NCBI GenBank assembly: GCA_028712475.1
Contig: JAQTQB010000004.1
Span: 1 to 64,000 of the forward strand
Source: Verrucomicrobiales bacterium
GTDB taxonomy: Bacteria; Verrucomicrobiota; Verrucomicrobiia; Limisphaerales; UBA11358
Direction: 5' to 3'
Length of the DNA: 64,000 nucleotides
The translations under genes were made by a program, and so were the position numbers. Below, piece after piece: positions 44,501 through 52,476 of this stretch. The notes below the pieces were generated by a model. That model did no database searches, had not been told where the DNA came from, and saw only the letters and a list, made by a program, of their open reading frames with translations. The number at the start of each line of letters is the position of its first letter. The first letter of the stretch is position 1.

Positions 44501-44779
44501 TTATTCGAGCCACTTGCCGAGACCGCTCAATCCGTCGTGCGGACGCGGGATCACCTGGACGCTGACGACGGCGCCCACTTGCGCGGCGGCGGCGGCACCG
44601 GAATCGGTGGCGGCTTTCACGGCGGCGACATCACCCCGGAAAAACACGGTGACATAACCACTGCCGACTTTTTCCCAGCCGGTGATGGTGACGTTCGCGG
44701 ACTTGAGCGCGGCGTCGGCGGCTTCCACGGCGGCGCAGAAACCTTTGCATTCAATCATTCCAACAGCTTGTTTTGACAT
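44501..44779 (-). CDS. BMC shell protein, hexameric (BMC-H)
   Basis: 92 residues, single BMC domain: [60 protein letters not shown] and [18 protein letters not shown]. Pore loop EKVGSGYVT is close to the common K-V/I-G-S/G-G form. The C-terminus ends in GKWLE. Sixteen bases upstream of ackA. Confidence 0.96.
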   Translation of the reverse strand: MSKQAVGMIECKGFCAAVEAADAALKSANVTITGWEKVGSGYVTVFFRGDVAAVKAATDSGAAAAAQVGAVVSVQVIPRPHDGLSGLGKWLE

Positions 44780-44807
44780 ATTCGTTAAAAGTTAAAGTGG
44801 TGGTTGA

Positions 44808-45095
44808 TTATTTCTTGGCGACGCCGTTGCCGAGGAAGGCTTCGAGCAGTTCTTCATGCGGGCGCGCGATGATGTGCGAGCTGACGAGTTCGCCAACTTT
44901 GGCGGCGGCCTTGGAGCCGGCGTCCACGGCGGCCTTGATGCTGCCGATGTCGCCCTTGGCGAGGACCGTGATGAGTCCGCCGCCGATGGCGATGGTTTTG
45001 ACCAACGTGACGTTGGCCGCCTTGACCATGGCGTCGCTGGCTTCCACGCTGCCGACGTAGCCCTTGGTTTCAATCATTCCTATTGCTTCGTTCAT
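44808..45095 (-). CDS. BMC shell protein, hexameric (BMC-H)
   Basis: 95 residues, single BMC domain: EAIGMIETKGYVGSVEASDA, NVTLVKTIAIGGGLITVLAK, GDIGSIKAAVDAGSKAAAKV and LVSSHIIARPHEELLEAFLG. The pore loop IAIGGGLIT contains the glycine triplet of major shell tiles. It is the first shell gene of the minus-strand run, next to pduL, and probably the main facet protein. Confidence 0.96.
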   Translation of the reverse strand: MNEAIGMIETKGYVGSVEASDAMVKAANVTLVKTIAIGGGLITVLAKGDIGSIKAAVDAGSKAAAKVGELVSSHIIARPHEELLEAFLGNGVAKK

Positions 45096-45129
45096 AATTT
45101 ATTTTGGTTGATGGTTGAGAGTTGCGAGA

Positions 45130-45246
45130 AATTTTTAACCACGGATTAACACATATAAACACGGATTTTCAAACCGCGAAATACGCAAAACACGCGAACA
45201 AAAATTTCTTTTCGCGTGGTTCGCGTGGTTCGCGGTAAAAATGTTT
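45130..45246. repeat. Two intergenic repeat classes before BMC-H
   Basis: AACCACGGATTAACACATAT (the ACCACGGAT..ACACGGAT class) followed by AACCGCGAAATACGCAAAAC with inverted TTCGCGTGGTTCGCGGT. They fill the gap between pduL and the first BMC-H gene. Confidence 0.65.
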
Positions 45247-45256
45247 TTGTTCGCTT

Positions 45257-45934
45257 TCATTTCAAAAGTTCGACTGGCGTGTGCGGTTCGAGATTACAGG
45301 CGTTGCCTTCGTCGGTGTCAATGTGAACTTCCAGTTTGAAACTCGGATCCACGCGCACGAGCATTTGATCCAGCGTGATGGCGCACGGGCCGCCGATTTT
45401 CAATTTCATATGGTCGCCGGCTTTGACACCGTAAAATTCCGCATCGGTCGGGTGCATGTGAACGTGGCGCTTGGCGCGGATGACGCCCTGCGGCATTTCA
45501 AAAAATCCCGCCGGTCCCATCAACATGCAGCCGGGCGTGTTCGCAATATCGCCAGAGCTGCGCAGGGGAATTTCAAAGCCGAGCGCGATGGCGTCGGTGT
45601 AGGCCAGCTCGACCTGGTTGAGATTCCGGCACGGGCCGAGGATGCGAAGATTGGAAATCACGCGGCTGCGCGGCCCGATGAGCGTGACGGTTTCCTTCGC
45701 GGCGAACTGGCCGTCCATGTAAAGCCACTTGTGAACGGAGAGCTTCGCGCCCTTGCCAAAAAGAGTTTCCACCGCTTCCGGCGTGAGATGGCAGTGACGC
45801 GCGCTGACGTTGACGACGAGCGGGCTTTGTCCGCTGGCAATACGCGGCAACGGCTTGCCGAGCTTGGCGTAAACCGCCTGCCGAACCAGATGTTCGACGA
45901 CGGCGCGATGAGGTGCAGGTGCTGCGACAGCCAT
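45257..45934 (-). CDS. pduL: Phosphotransacylase PduL
   Basis: 225 residues. Exchanges CoA for phosphate on lactyl-CoA or propionyl-CoA and so recycles CoA inside the compartment. N-terminal helix APHRAVVEHLVRQAVYAKLG resembles the encapsulation peptide of the aldehyde dehydrogenase. PduL domain: VVNVSARHCHLTPEAVETLF (Zn His pair), LGPCRNLNQVELAYTDAIAL, GFFEMPQGVIRAKRHVHMHP (further Zn His residues) and DEGNACNLEP near the end. First gene of the minus-strand BMC operon; a composite repeat and a GTPase-like gene lie upstream in the divergent direction. Confidence 0.95.
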   Translation of the reverse strand: MAVAAPAPHRAVVEHLVRQAVYAKLGKPLPRIASGQSPLVVNVSARHCHLTPEAVETLFGKGAKLSVHKWLYMDGQFAAKETVTLIGPRSRVISNLRILGPCRNLNQVELAYTDAIALGFEIPLRSSGDIANTPGCMLMGPAGFFEMPQGVIRAKRHVHMHPTDAEFYGVKAGDHMKLKIGGPCAITLDQMLVRVDPSFKLEVHIDTDEGNACNLEPHTPVELLK

Positions 45935-46074
45935 AAGATTTGACTGACTTTGACAAATTTTAGATTTAAGTCAACAAACTTCTTGCAAATAATTCCAAAA
46001 TCTACCAAAGTCATTCAAAGCTGATGCCAAATGCGGTCAAATGCCGCGCATTTGTGAAATTGTTTAAGTCCTTG

Positions 46075-46296
46075 GAATCCTGAAAGGATTCAAATCAATC
46101 AGCCTAGGGTTGCGAGGAACGAGCTACCCTGGGTTTGTGACGAAACAAAAACAACCCTGAAGGGGTTGCATAAAAATGTTGGCGCGGTGATTCAACCCCG
46201 TTGGGGTTGAAAATAATTTGAATCGTTGACCTAGGGTAGTCCGCTGCGCGGCCAACCCTAGGCTGAAGGATGCAATCCCGTTGGGATTGAAAATAG
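46075..46296. repeat. Composite REP-like element, copy 2
   Basis: Same order of palindromes as at 14003-14225: AATCCTGAAAGGATT, CAGCCTAGGGTTGCGAGGAA...GCTACCCTGGG, CAACCCTGAAGGGGTTG, TTCAACCCCGTTGGGGTTGA, ACCTAGGGTAGTCCGC...CCAACCCTAGG and AATCCCGTTGGGATT. It lies in the divergent pduL promoter region. Confidence 0.85.
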
Positions 46297-46307
46297 CGCA
46301 GAATTTT

Positions 46308-46345
46308 GAACCACGGATAAACACGGATGAACACAGATTAAAACT
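46308..46345 (+). repeat. Left ACCACGGAT-type repeat beside the GTPase gene
   Basis: AACCACGGATAAACACGGAT then GAACACAGATTAAAAC directly before the GTPase-like start codon. It is inverted relative to 48112-48149 after the gene. Confidence 0.7.
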
Positions 46346-46348
46346 GTT

Positions 46349-48109
46349 ATGAAAAACTTTACCGAAATCCAAAGCCTGCTTGAAAAATTGATTCCGATGC
46401 CGGCAAACCTGCCTGTTATTTACCTTCTTGGTGACACAGGCGCAGGAAAAACTTGCTTCGTTCGCCAATTGCTCGGCACAACAAACCAGAGCTTTCCTTC
46501 AGTTCGGCGTTTTAGAACAACGGTTGCTCCCACGGAGTTTGTCATTACAAATGAATCAGAGTTCAAAGCAGCTTTCGTGTTCAAAGAAAAGAAAGAAGTT
46601 GAGCAATACGTTTTGGAAATTTTAGAACAAGTCGTGGAAGATGCTGTAACAGCAAATGACGAGCGTGAAGAACAAGACTTGGCTGATTTATTAAGCGAAA
46701 GTTCTGACCAAAGATTTAGACTGCGGTGTTTCGTGGATGAAGATACACGGCAACAGTTGGCTAAAAGAATTCATAAAATTTTAGCTCCAAAGATTCGCAG
46801 TTGGTCAAATTCCAATTTTTCCGGTGAGACTGACTTAACAACGGTCATTGAGTTGGCTCTGGAAACCGAATTTCATGCTGAGTTGAGTGAAATCCACGCC
46901 GAGATAATGGAAAGGATTTTAGTCAGAGTTAGCGATGTGTGTGCTGGAGGCACGACCGGCCATTTGCCAGAGACATTTAATTTTTCGAGCAACAATCGAA
47001 ATGAGTTTGTCGAAAAGCTGAAAATTTTCTTGGGACTTGATGAAGGCGCAATCTCTCCTGTTCTTGAAAAGGCTCGCGTTCGTGGAAACTTGAAGTCGCC
47101 TTTGCTTCCCCAAGCCACGGAAATTGTAATAACTGATGGCGAAGGAATCGGGCATGACGCAAGGGAGGCAAAAGTTCTTTCGGCACGCCATTTTGATTAT
47201 TTCTATGCAAGCGATTCTATCATCTTGGTAGAAGACAGCGAAACGCCTTTCACGCGGGGAGGCAAAAGCGCGCTATCTGCAATTTCAACCAGCGGTTACT
47301 TGCCCAAACTTTGCCTTGCATTCTCACGGCTTGACAAGGTTGAACAAGAAACCCGTGAGTTGCAAAAGAGAGAAGTCAACCAAAGTCTCCGTAATGTTCT
47401 CAACGCGCTACAACAGGACGGAATTGAAGTTGAAAGAGATTCGCTGACAGTTCGGTATTACTCAAAGATGAATGAAATTCAGCCCGATCTTGAAAGTCAG
47501 CGCGAACTGATTTCGCTCGTCGAGAGTATCATCAAAAAACATGGCGAGGTGCGCGCCCGATTTGTGGCTCCGAAATATGATTTTGAACTTTTAGCGGCCT
47601 TTCTTGCGAACGCCAATGCGACATTTAGAAAAATTTGGGCTGGATATATTTGGGGCGAGGGTGCGGAGGCAGCCAAGTGGCAGACGCAAAAGGCATTCAC
47701 AAAACGCATGAGTTGGCGGACTGAAGAATTTAGATTTTTGAAGCCGGTTGCGGAATTTAGGCAGTATCTCGTTTTGAACTTGCAAACTTTTTTAGCAAAT
47801 CCGGTCGGATGGACAGAAGAAATTACGGAGGCGCATAAGAAAGATTGTCTTGAGCGGTTGCGGCAAGAAGTGTCGAACCAAATTCTTTCGTATGTGCGTA
47901 ATGAAATCCTCGACGAAAAGCATCCCGACTGGAATTCCGCAGCAGAACTGTCGGGCACAGGAACTACGCCGATAAGAAGCAGAATTATTACCAGAGTAAT
48001 AGAAAATTCAGCCCCAGAGCTTACGGGTTCGAGGGCAATTGAATTTAAGGATGCAATTAAATTGATCCTTCATCGTTCAATTGAAGTGTGCAAAACACAT
48101 TCTTCATAA
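46349..48109 (+). CDS. P-loop GTPase-like protein of unknown role
   Basis: 586 residues, not assigned to a named family. P-loop LLGDTGAGKTCFVRQLLG (residues about 26-43), a Thr-rich switch-I candidate (RRFRTTVAPTEF), a G3-like ITDGEGIGHDAREA and a possible G4 SRLDKVEQE; the strict N/T-K-x-D is not present, so nucleotide specificity is uncertain. The rest is helical and charged, without membrane segments. Codon use is more AT-rich than the genes on both sides (many AAA, GAA, TTT and AAT codons), and inverted copies of a dispersed repeat flank it exactly, so it looks acquired. It separates pduL from the regulator of the sugar island. A defence or stress role is possible but unsupported. Confidence 0.75.
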   Translation: MKNFTEIQSLLEKLIPMPANLPVIYLLGDTGAGKTCFVRQLLGTTNQSFPSVRRFRTTVAPTEFVITNESEFKAAFVFKEKKEVEQYVLEILEQVVEDAVTANDEREEQDLADLLSESSDQRFRLRCFVDEDTRQQLAKRIHKILAPKIRSWSNSNFSGETDLTTVIELALETEFHAELSEIHAEIMERILVRVSDVCAGGTTGHLPETFNFSSNNRNEFVEKLKIFLGLDEGAISPVLEKARVRGNLKSPLLPQATEIVITDGEGIGHDAREAKVLSARHFDYFYASDSIILVEDSETPFTRGGKSALSAISTSGYLPKLCLAFSRLDKVEQETRELQKREVNQSLRNVLNALQQDGIEVERDSLTVRYYSKMNEIQPDLESQRELISLVESIIKKHGEVRARFVAPKYDFELLAAFLANANATFRKIWAGYIWGEGAEAAKWQTQKAFTKRMSWRTEEFRFLKPVAEFRQYLVLNLQTFLANPVGWTEEITEAHKKDCLERLRQEVSNQILSYVRNEILDEKHPDWNSAAELSGTGTTPIRSRIITRVIENSAPELTGSRAIEFKDAIKLILHRSIEVCKTHSS

Positions 48110-48111
48110 AA

Positions 48112-48149
48112 TTTTATCTGTGTTTATCTGTGTCCATCTGTGGTTAAAA
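48112..48149 (-). repeat. Right ACCACAGAT-type repeat beside the GTPase gene
   Basis: ATTTTATCTGTGTTTATCTG then TGTCCATCTGTGGTT directly after the GTPase-like stop; the inverse of 46308-46345. It is also 15 bases before the DeoR start codon. Confidence 0.7.
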
Positions 48150-48166
48150 AAAATTTGAAATAACCC

Positions 48167-48946
48167 ATGACTGCCGACGAACGCAAACACCGCATTGAAG
48201 CCTACCTTCAGCGCGTGGAATTCGCGTCGTTGGAAGAACTCTCCCAACACGTGGAGGCCTCGGTTTCGACGGTTCGGCGAGATTTGTCGGTGCTAGAAGC
48301 GGCCGGCGGATTGCGCCGGACGCATGGCGGTGCACGCGTCGTGACGCCGAAATCGGATGAATTTGCCTTCTCCGCGCGTGATGCACATCAGCTTTCGGAA
48401 AAAGAATTGATCGGGAAGGCGTGCGCGGAACTCATCGGCTCGCATCAGAGCGTGATTTTGGACGCGGGCACGACGGTCTATCACGTCGCGCGGCATCTGG
48501 AGGAAAAGGCGCCGCAGATTGTGACGAACTCGCTGCCGGTTGCCAACCTTTACGCCTCGGCGAACAAGGTGGAAGTGATTTTGGCCGGCGGCGTGATCTA
48601 TCCGCGGCTCGGCGTGCTGGTCGGGCCGATGACGGTCGAGGCGTTTTCCAAGATGCGCGCCGATGTCGCCGTCATGAGCGCCGGCGGCATCACGCTCGAA
48701 GGCGTGACCAATTCCCACGCGCTGCTGATTGATATTCAGCGCGCAATGCTGAAGGCGGCGCAGAAAATTATTTTCTGTCTCGATCATACCAAGTTTGGCC
48801 GCCAATCCGTTTCGCCGCTGTGCGGATTGGATATGGTGGACACGATTGTCACGGACAGTCAGGCACCGGCGGAACTGGTGAACAGCTTGCGCGAACGCGG
48901 CGTGGAAGTGGTCGTTGCACCAGCGGCGCAAGTGAACGGTGTGTAA
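48167..48946 (+). CDS. DeoR-family transcriptional regulator
   Basis: 259 residues. N-terminal winged helix: RKHRIEAYLQRVEFASLEEL, VEASVSTVRRDLSVLEAAGG, LRRTHGGARV, the DeoR signature. C-terminal DeoRC sugar-phosphate sensor: IGKACAELIGSHQSVILDAG, AGGVIYPRLGVLVGPMTVEA, MSAGGITLEGVTN and KIIFCLDHTKFGR. DeoR regulators accompany PVM microcompartment loci, so repression relieved by a phosphorylated sugar intermediate is likely. It is divergent from pduL and leads a plus-strand set with the PduS-like and BMC-T genes. Confidence 0.93.
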   Translation: MTADERKHRIEAYLQRVEFASLEELSQHVEASVSTVRRDLSVLEAAGGLRRTHGGARVVTPKSDEFAFSARDAHQLSEKELIGKACAELIGSHQSVILDAGTTVYHVARHLEEKAPQIVTNSLPVANLYASANKVEVILAGGVIYPRLGVLVGPMTVEAFSKMRADVAVMSAGGITLEGVTNSHALLIDIQRAMLKAAQKIIFCLDHTKFGRQSVSPLCGLDMVDTIVTDSQAPAELVNSLRERGVEVVVAPAAQVNGV

Positions 48947-48956
48947 ACGCGTCCCA

Positions 48957-49020
48957 TCCGTCCTGTTCGTCCCATTGCAGGAAACAGCCAATGCGACCAA
49001 TAGGACGAACACGACAGAAA
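48957..49020. repeat. CGTCCTGTTCGTCCCATTG inverted repeat
   Basis: CGTCCTGTTCGTCCCATTG on the left and CCAATAGGACGAACACGAC on the right form an imperfect hairpin in the gap between the DeoR gene and the PduS-like gene. Confidence 0.65.
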
Positions 49021-49030
49021 TAGAATAAAC

Positions 49031-50344
49031 ATGAACTTAGCAGACAAAGTCAGGCAAGCCGGCGTGGTCGGCGCGGGTGGCGGCGGTTTTCCGACGCACG
49101 TCAAGCTCAACGCCAAGGCCGACACCATCATCGCCAACGGCGCGGAATGCGAACCGCTCCTGCACAAGGACGCAGTCATCATGGAGGAAAGCGCCGCCGA
49201 ACTCGTGCGCGGCATCCAGCTCGCAATGGAAGCGACCGGCGCGAAGGAAGGCGTCATCGGCGTCAAAGGCAAGAAGAAGCATGCCGTCGAGGCCGTTCAA
49301 GCCGCGAGCAAAGGCACGAACGTCCGCGTTCAGTTGCTCGGCGATTATTATCCGGCGGGCGACGAATACGATTTGGTCTATAACGTCACCGGCAAATTGA
49401 TTCCGCCCGGCGGCATACCCATCGCGGTCGGCGTGGTCGTCAACAACGTCGAGACGTTCATCAATATCTCCGCCGCGAACGACGGCAAGCCGCTCACGCA
49501 CAAAATGCTGACGATTGCCGGTGCGGTGAAATCACCCGTGACCTTGCGCGTGCCGATCGGCACGACGTATCGCGAGTGCATCGAATACGCCGGCGGCCTG
49601 ACGACGGATGATCCTGTGCTGGTGCTCGGCGGTCTGATGATGGGCACGAACTCCGACAATCTCGACACGCCTGTCACCAAAACTTCCACCGGCGTCGTGA
49701 TCTTGCCGCGCTCGCATCACGTCATCGAGCGCAAGCTCAAGCCGGCCAAGCATCAGGCCGCCATCGGCAAATCCGCTTGCGATCAGTGTCGTTACTGCAC
49801 CGAGTATTGCCCGCGCTTCTTGCTGGGTTACGCCGTCGAGCCGCATCAAGTCATGCGCACGCTGGCGTTCACTGGCACGGGCGAAGATTATTTCAATCAA
49901 TGGGCGGCGATGTGCTGCTCGTGCGGACTCTGCACCCTTTACGCCTGCCCGGAAGAATTATTTCCGAAAGAAGCCTGCGACGATGCCAAGTCCATGATGC
50001 GCGCCAAGCAGATGAAGTGGACCGGTCCGATGAATCCGAAACCGCACGCGATGATGGACGGCCGCCGCGTGCCGATCAAAACGCTCGCGAAAAAATTGCA
50101 CGTTCTCAATTACAATTTGCCTGCGCCGCTCGTGCAGGAAACCATTTCGCCCAACCGTCTCATTCTGCCGCTCAAGCAAAGCGCGGGAACGGCCTGTATT
50201 GCCAAGGTGAAAACCGGCGACCGCGTGAGCTTCGGGCAGGTCATCGGCGAACCCGCGCCAAACGCGCTGGGCGCGATTTTGCACGCGCCAATGGCCGGCG
50301 TTGTGCGCGAGATGAACGACAAGGTGATCATTTTGGAGAAGTGA
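49031..50344 (+). CDS. pduS: PduS/RnfC-like Fe-S flavoprotein of the microcompartment
   Basis: 437 residues. RnfC-like: Gly-rich FMN/NADH-binding start VVGAGGGGFPTHVKL, the NGAECEPLLHKDA motif, then LVYNVTGKLIPPGGIPIAVG and VLGGLMMGTNSDN. Two 4Fe-4S motifs: CDQCRYCTEYCPR and CCSCGLCTLYACPEE. The C-terminus is a barrel-sandwich domain (IAKVKTGDRVSFGQVIGEPA). In the Pdu compartment of Salmonella, PduS reduces cobalamin and contacts the Fe-S shell protein PduT. No B12 enzyme is encoded here, so it more likely takes electrons from NADH made by the aldehyde dehydrogenase and passes them through the BMC-T protein encoded just downstream. Confidence 0.92.
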   Translation: MNLADKVRQAGVVGAGGGGFPTHVKLNAKADTIIANGAECEPLLHKDAVIMEESAAELVRGIQLAMEATGAKEGVIGVKGKKKHAVEAVQAASKGTNVRVQLLGDYYPAGDEYDLVYNVTGKLIPPGGIPIAVGVVVNNVETFINISAANDGKPLTHKMLTIAGAVKSPVTLRVPIGTTYRECIEYAGGLTTDDPVLVLGGLMMGTNSDNLDTPVTKTSTGVVILPRSHHVIERKLKPAKHQAAIGKSACDQCRYCTEYCPRFLLGYAVEPHQVMRTLAFTGTGEDYFNQWAAMCCSCGLCTLYACPEELFPKEACDDAKSMMRAKQMKWTGPMNPKPHAMMDGRRVPIKTLAKKLHVLNYNLPAPLVQETISPNRLILPLKQSAGTACIAKVKTGDRVSFGQVIGEPAPNALGAILHAPMAGVVREMNDKVIILEK

Positions 50345-50402
50345 TGGAAGCCGCATGACCAAAAGCTATGAAGCCGGCCACTGAAATTTGTTCGCTGCGT
50401 TT

Positions 50403-50555
50403 CCCCTCACCCCGGCCCTCTCCCGCCGGGAGAGGGAGAAACGCTCCCAGCTTTTTGGCAAGACCGCATTGGTCAGTGGCACGAATGGCGTTCAACAATC
50501 TGAAGCGGTCAACGGCTATTCCCTCTCCTTGGGGAGAGGGTCAGGGTGAGGGAGG
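50403..50555. repeat. CCCTCTCC/GGAGAGGG repeat between pduS and BMC-T
   Basis: CCCTCACCCCGGCCCTCTCC...GGGAGAGGG at 50403-50440 and CCCTCTCCTTGGGGAGAGGG with TCAGGGTGAGGGA at 50519-50551; each is a hairpin and the outer arms are inverted to each other. A MITE- or REP-like element of a type widespread in bacteria. No coding. Confidence 0.8.
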
Positions 50556-50616
50556 ACGACAACTGATACCGGCCGTGGCTTGAAAACTTGCGAGAGAAAA
50601 TCGAACTAAAAAATTT

Positions 50617-51168
50617 ATGGCTGAAAAATCCGTTGGACTCATTGAACTTTCCAGCATCGCCGCCGGCTTTCAGGTGGCGGACACGATGCTCAAGGCGGGC
50701 AACGTGCGGCTGCTGTTGTCGCGCTCGATCTGCTCCGGCAAATACATGGTGCTCATCGGCGGCGACGCGGCCGCCGTGGAGGCGGCTGTGGAGGCGGGCT
50801 GTGAGGTGGCGGGCGGCTGCCTGATTGACAGCTTCGTTATCGCCAGCCTGCATCCGGATGTTTTCGTCGCGCTCGGCCGCACGCAGGTGGCGGAGCCGAA
50901 CGGCGCGCTGGGCATCATCGAATCCTTCAACGTCGCCACGCTAATCCAGGCGGCGGATGCCGTGGCCAAAACTTCTGCCGTGCAATTGCTCGAAGTGCGC
51001 CTGGCAATGGCGATGGGCGGCAAAGCGTTTTGCTCGATGACTGGCGATGTGTCGTCTGTGCAGGCGGGGGTCGCCGCTGGCCGCGCCGTGCTCGCAGAAG
51101 CGGGCGTGCTGGTGAACAGCGTCGTGATTTCCCGTCCGCATCCGGACGTATATCGCGAAGTTGTTTAA
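50617..51168 (+). CDS. pduT: BMC tandem-domain shell protein (BMC-T, PduT-like)
   Basis: 183 residues with two BMC domains in tandem: first KSVGLIELSSIAAGFQVADT to IASLHPDVFVAL, second GALGIIESFNVATLIQAADA to VISRPHPDVYREV. The first pore loop has RSICSGKYMVLIGGD; Cys at about residue 39 corresponds to the PduT cysteine that holds a [4Fe-4S] cluster at the trimer centre. This fits electron passage across the shell, with PduS as partner encoded upstream. It is the only BMC-T in the window. Confidence 0.94.
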   Translation: MAEKSVGLIELSSIAAGFQVADTMLKAGNVRLLLSRSICSGKYMVLIGGDAAAVEAAVEAGCEVAGGCLIDSFVIASLHPDVFVALGRTQVAEPNGALGIIESFNVATLIQAADAVAKTSAVQLLEVRLAMAMGGKAFCSMTGDVSSVQAGVAAGRAVLAEAGVLVNSVVISRPHPDVYREVV

Positions 51169-51269
51169 TAATTTCCAGACCGGAAACAACGGCTGATTTC
51201 GTCGCGACCCTTCTGTATTTCAGGTCCGCCCGGCTCAATTACATTTTTAAAGCGAGGCGTGGCCCGATT

Positions 51270-52457
51270 TTATTTTGGTGAGGTTTGAACTGTTTGCGCC
51301 GCTGCCTTGGCCGCGTCCTCAGAAACCTTGTTGCCCCAGCCGATGATGCAGGTCGAGCCAACGAGGAACAACAGCATCACGACCACAAGCGATTTGGTCA
51401 GCGCCTTTGCACCGCGCCATTCCTTGAAGAAAATGCCCCACAGCGTGCTGAAGATGATGATGCTCGCCATGTGCAACGTCCAACTGGAGAACTTATAGTT
51501 GCCCATCTGGCTTTCACCCATCTGGTAAAAAAAGAATTGGAAATACCAAAAAGTTCCGGCCAGCGCACAGAAGAACCAATTGCCGAACACGGGGATTTTC
51601 AGGTCAGTCGGCGTGGCTTCCGCTGCACCGGTGGTCGCCGGATCATGTTCACCGCTGCCCGTGCCACCGTGATGCGCGTGCTCCTCGCGGACGTGCGAGG
51701 CAAGATATTGATAGCCGGTGCGATTCTTGATATTCAACAGCGCGCACCAGATGAAGTTCGTGGTCAAGCCGCCTAGCAAAATTACCAGGATGACCGGCAG
51801 GCCGACCCACAACGGTCCGGTGCCGTGGGCGGCGGAAATTTTGGTGATGGGTTCGCCGAACTGAAAACCATACGAGAAGCAGGAACTCATTACGCCGGAG
51901 AACGTGGCGATGCCCAGCCCCTTCCACAGACTGAATTCCGTGATGGCGGAGGACTTGCCATCATTGCCCATGTCTCTCTCTTTACGCACGCCAGCAACAC
52001 CGCCGATCGCAATTCCGACCAGACAAACAATGACCCCGAGAAAGCAGATGTTGCCGCCGTGCGTTTGCAGCAATTTGGCGGCGAACTCACCCTTCACAAT
52101 TGGCGGGACAAGTGTGCCAAACGCGGCGCAGTAGCCCAGCGCAACGGCCATGCCGAGCGACATCCCCAGATAGCGCATGGTCAGGCCGAACGTCAAACCG
52201 CCGAGGCCCCATAACGCACCCATCAGATACGTCATCCAAAAGGTATAGAAAGAGGTTTCATGCAGCACGCCCAGGAGATCCTTGGTCAAGGCCAGCGCGC
52301 CAATCCACGGGCAGATGAGCCAGCTGAACAACCCGCCAGCCAGCCAGAATGTTTCCCACGACCATTTGCGGACGCCTTTGTAAGGCACATAAAACGTGCC
52401 GGAGGACAGGCCGCCCAGCCAGTGGAAGACGACGCCAAGCAGAGGATTCGGTTGCAT
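51270..52457 (-). CDS. rhaT: L-rhamnose/proton symporter
   Basis: 395 residues, about ten membrane helices, member of the drug/metabolite transporter fold. GVVFHWLGGLSSGTFYVPYK at the N-terminus and WETFWLAGGLFSWLICPWIG are RhaT landmarks; GALWGLGGLTFGLTMRYLGM, GEFAAKLLQTHGGN and FSYGFQFGEPI follow. A His-rich soluble loop near 270-290 (HVREEHAHHGGTGSGEHD) is longer than in E. coli RhaT (344 residues). The C-terminal WTLHMASIIIFSTLWGIFFK matches the family. It imports L-rhamnose with protons. Twenty bases downstream of rhaA. Confidence 0.93.
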   Translation of the reverse strand: MQPNPLLGVVFHWLGGLSSGTFYVPYKGVRKWSWETFWLAGGLFSWLICPWIGALALTKDLLGVLHETSFYTFWMTYLMGALWGLGGLTFGLTMRYLGMSLGMAVALGYCAAFGTLVPPIVKGEFAAKLLQTHGGNICFLGVIVCLVGIAIGGVAGVRKERDMGNDGKSSAITEFSLWKGLGIATFSGVMSSCFSYGFQFGEPITKISAAHGTGPLWVGLPVILVILLGGLTTNFIWCALLNIKNRTGYQYLASHVREEHAHHGGTGSGEHDPATTGAAEATPTDLKIPVFGNWFFCALAGTFWYFQFFFYQMGESQMGNYKFSSWTLHMASIIIFSTLWGIFFKEWRGAKALTKSLVVVMLLFLVGSTCIIGWGNKVSEDAAKAAAQTVQTSPK

Positions 52458-52476
52458 GATGGAGCTTTGTTTTTGA

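Noticed and set aside
42592..44565. Plus-strand ORF of 657 codons
   Set aside because: Antisense across BMC-P, BMC-H and ackA; these three are certain genes, the ORF is not.
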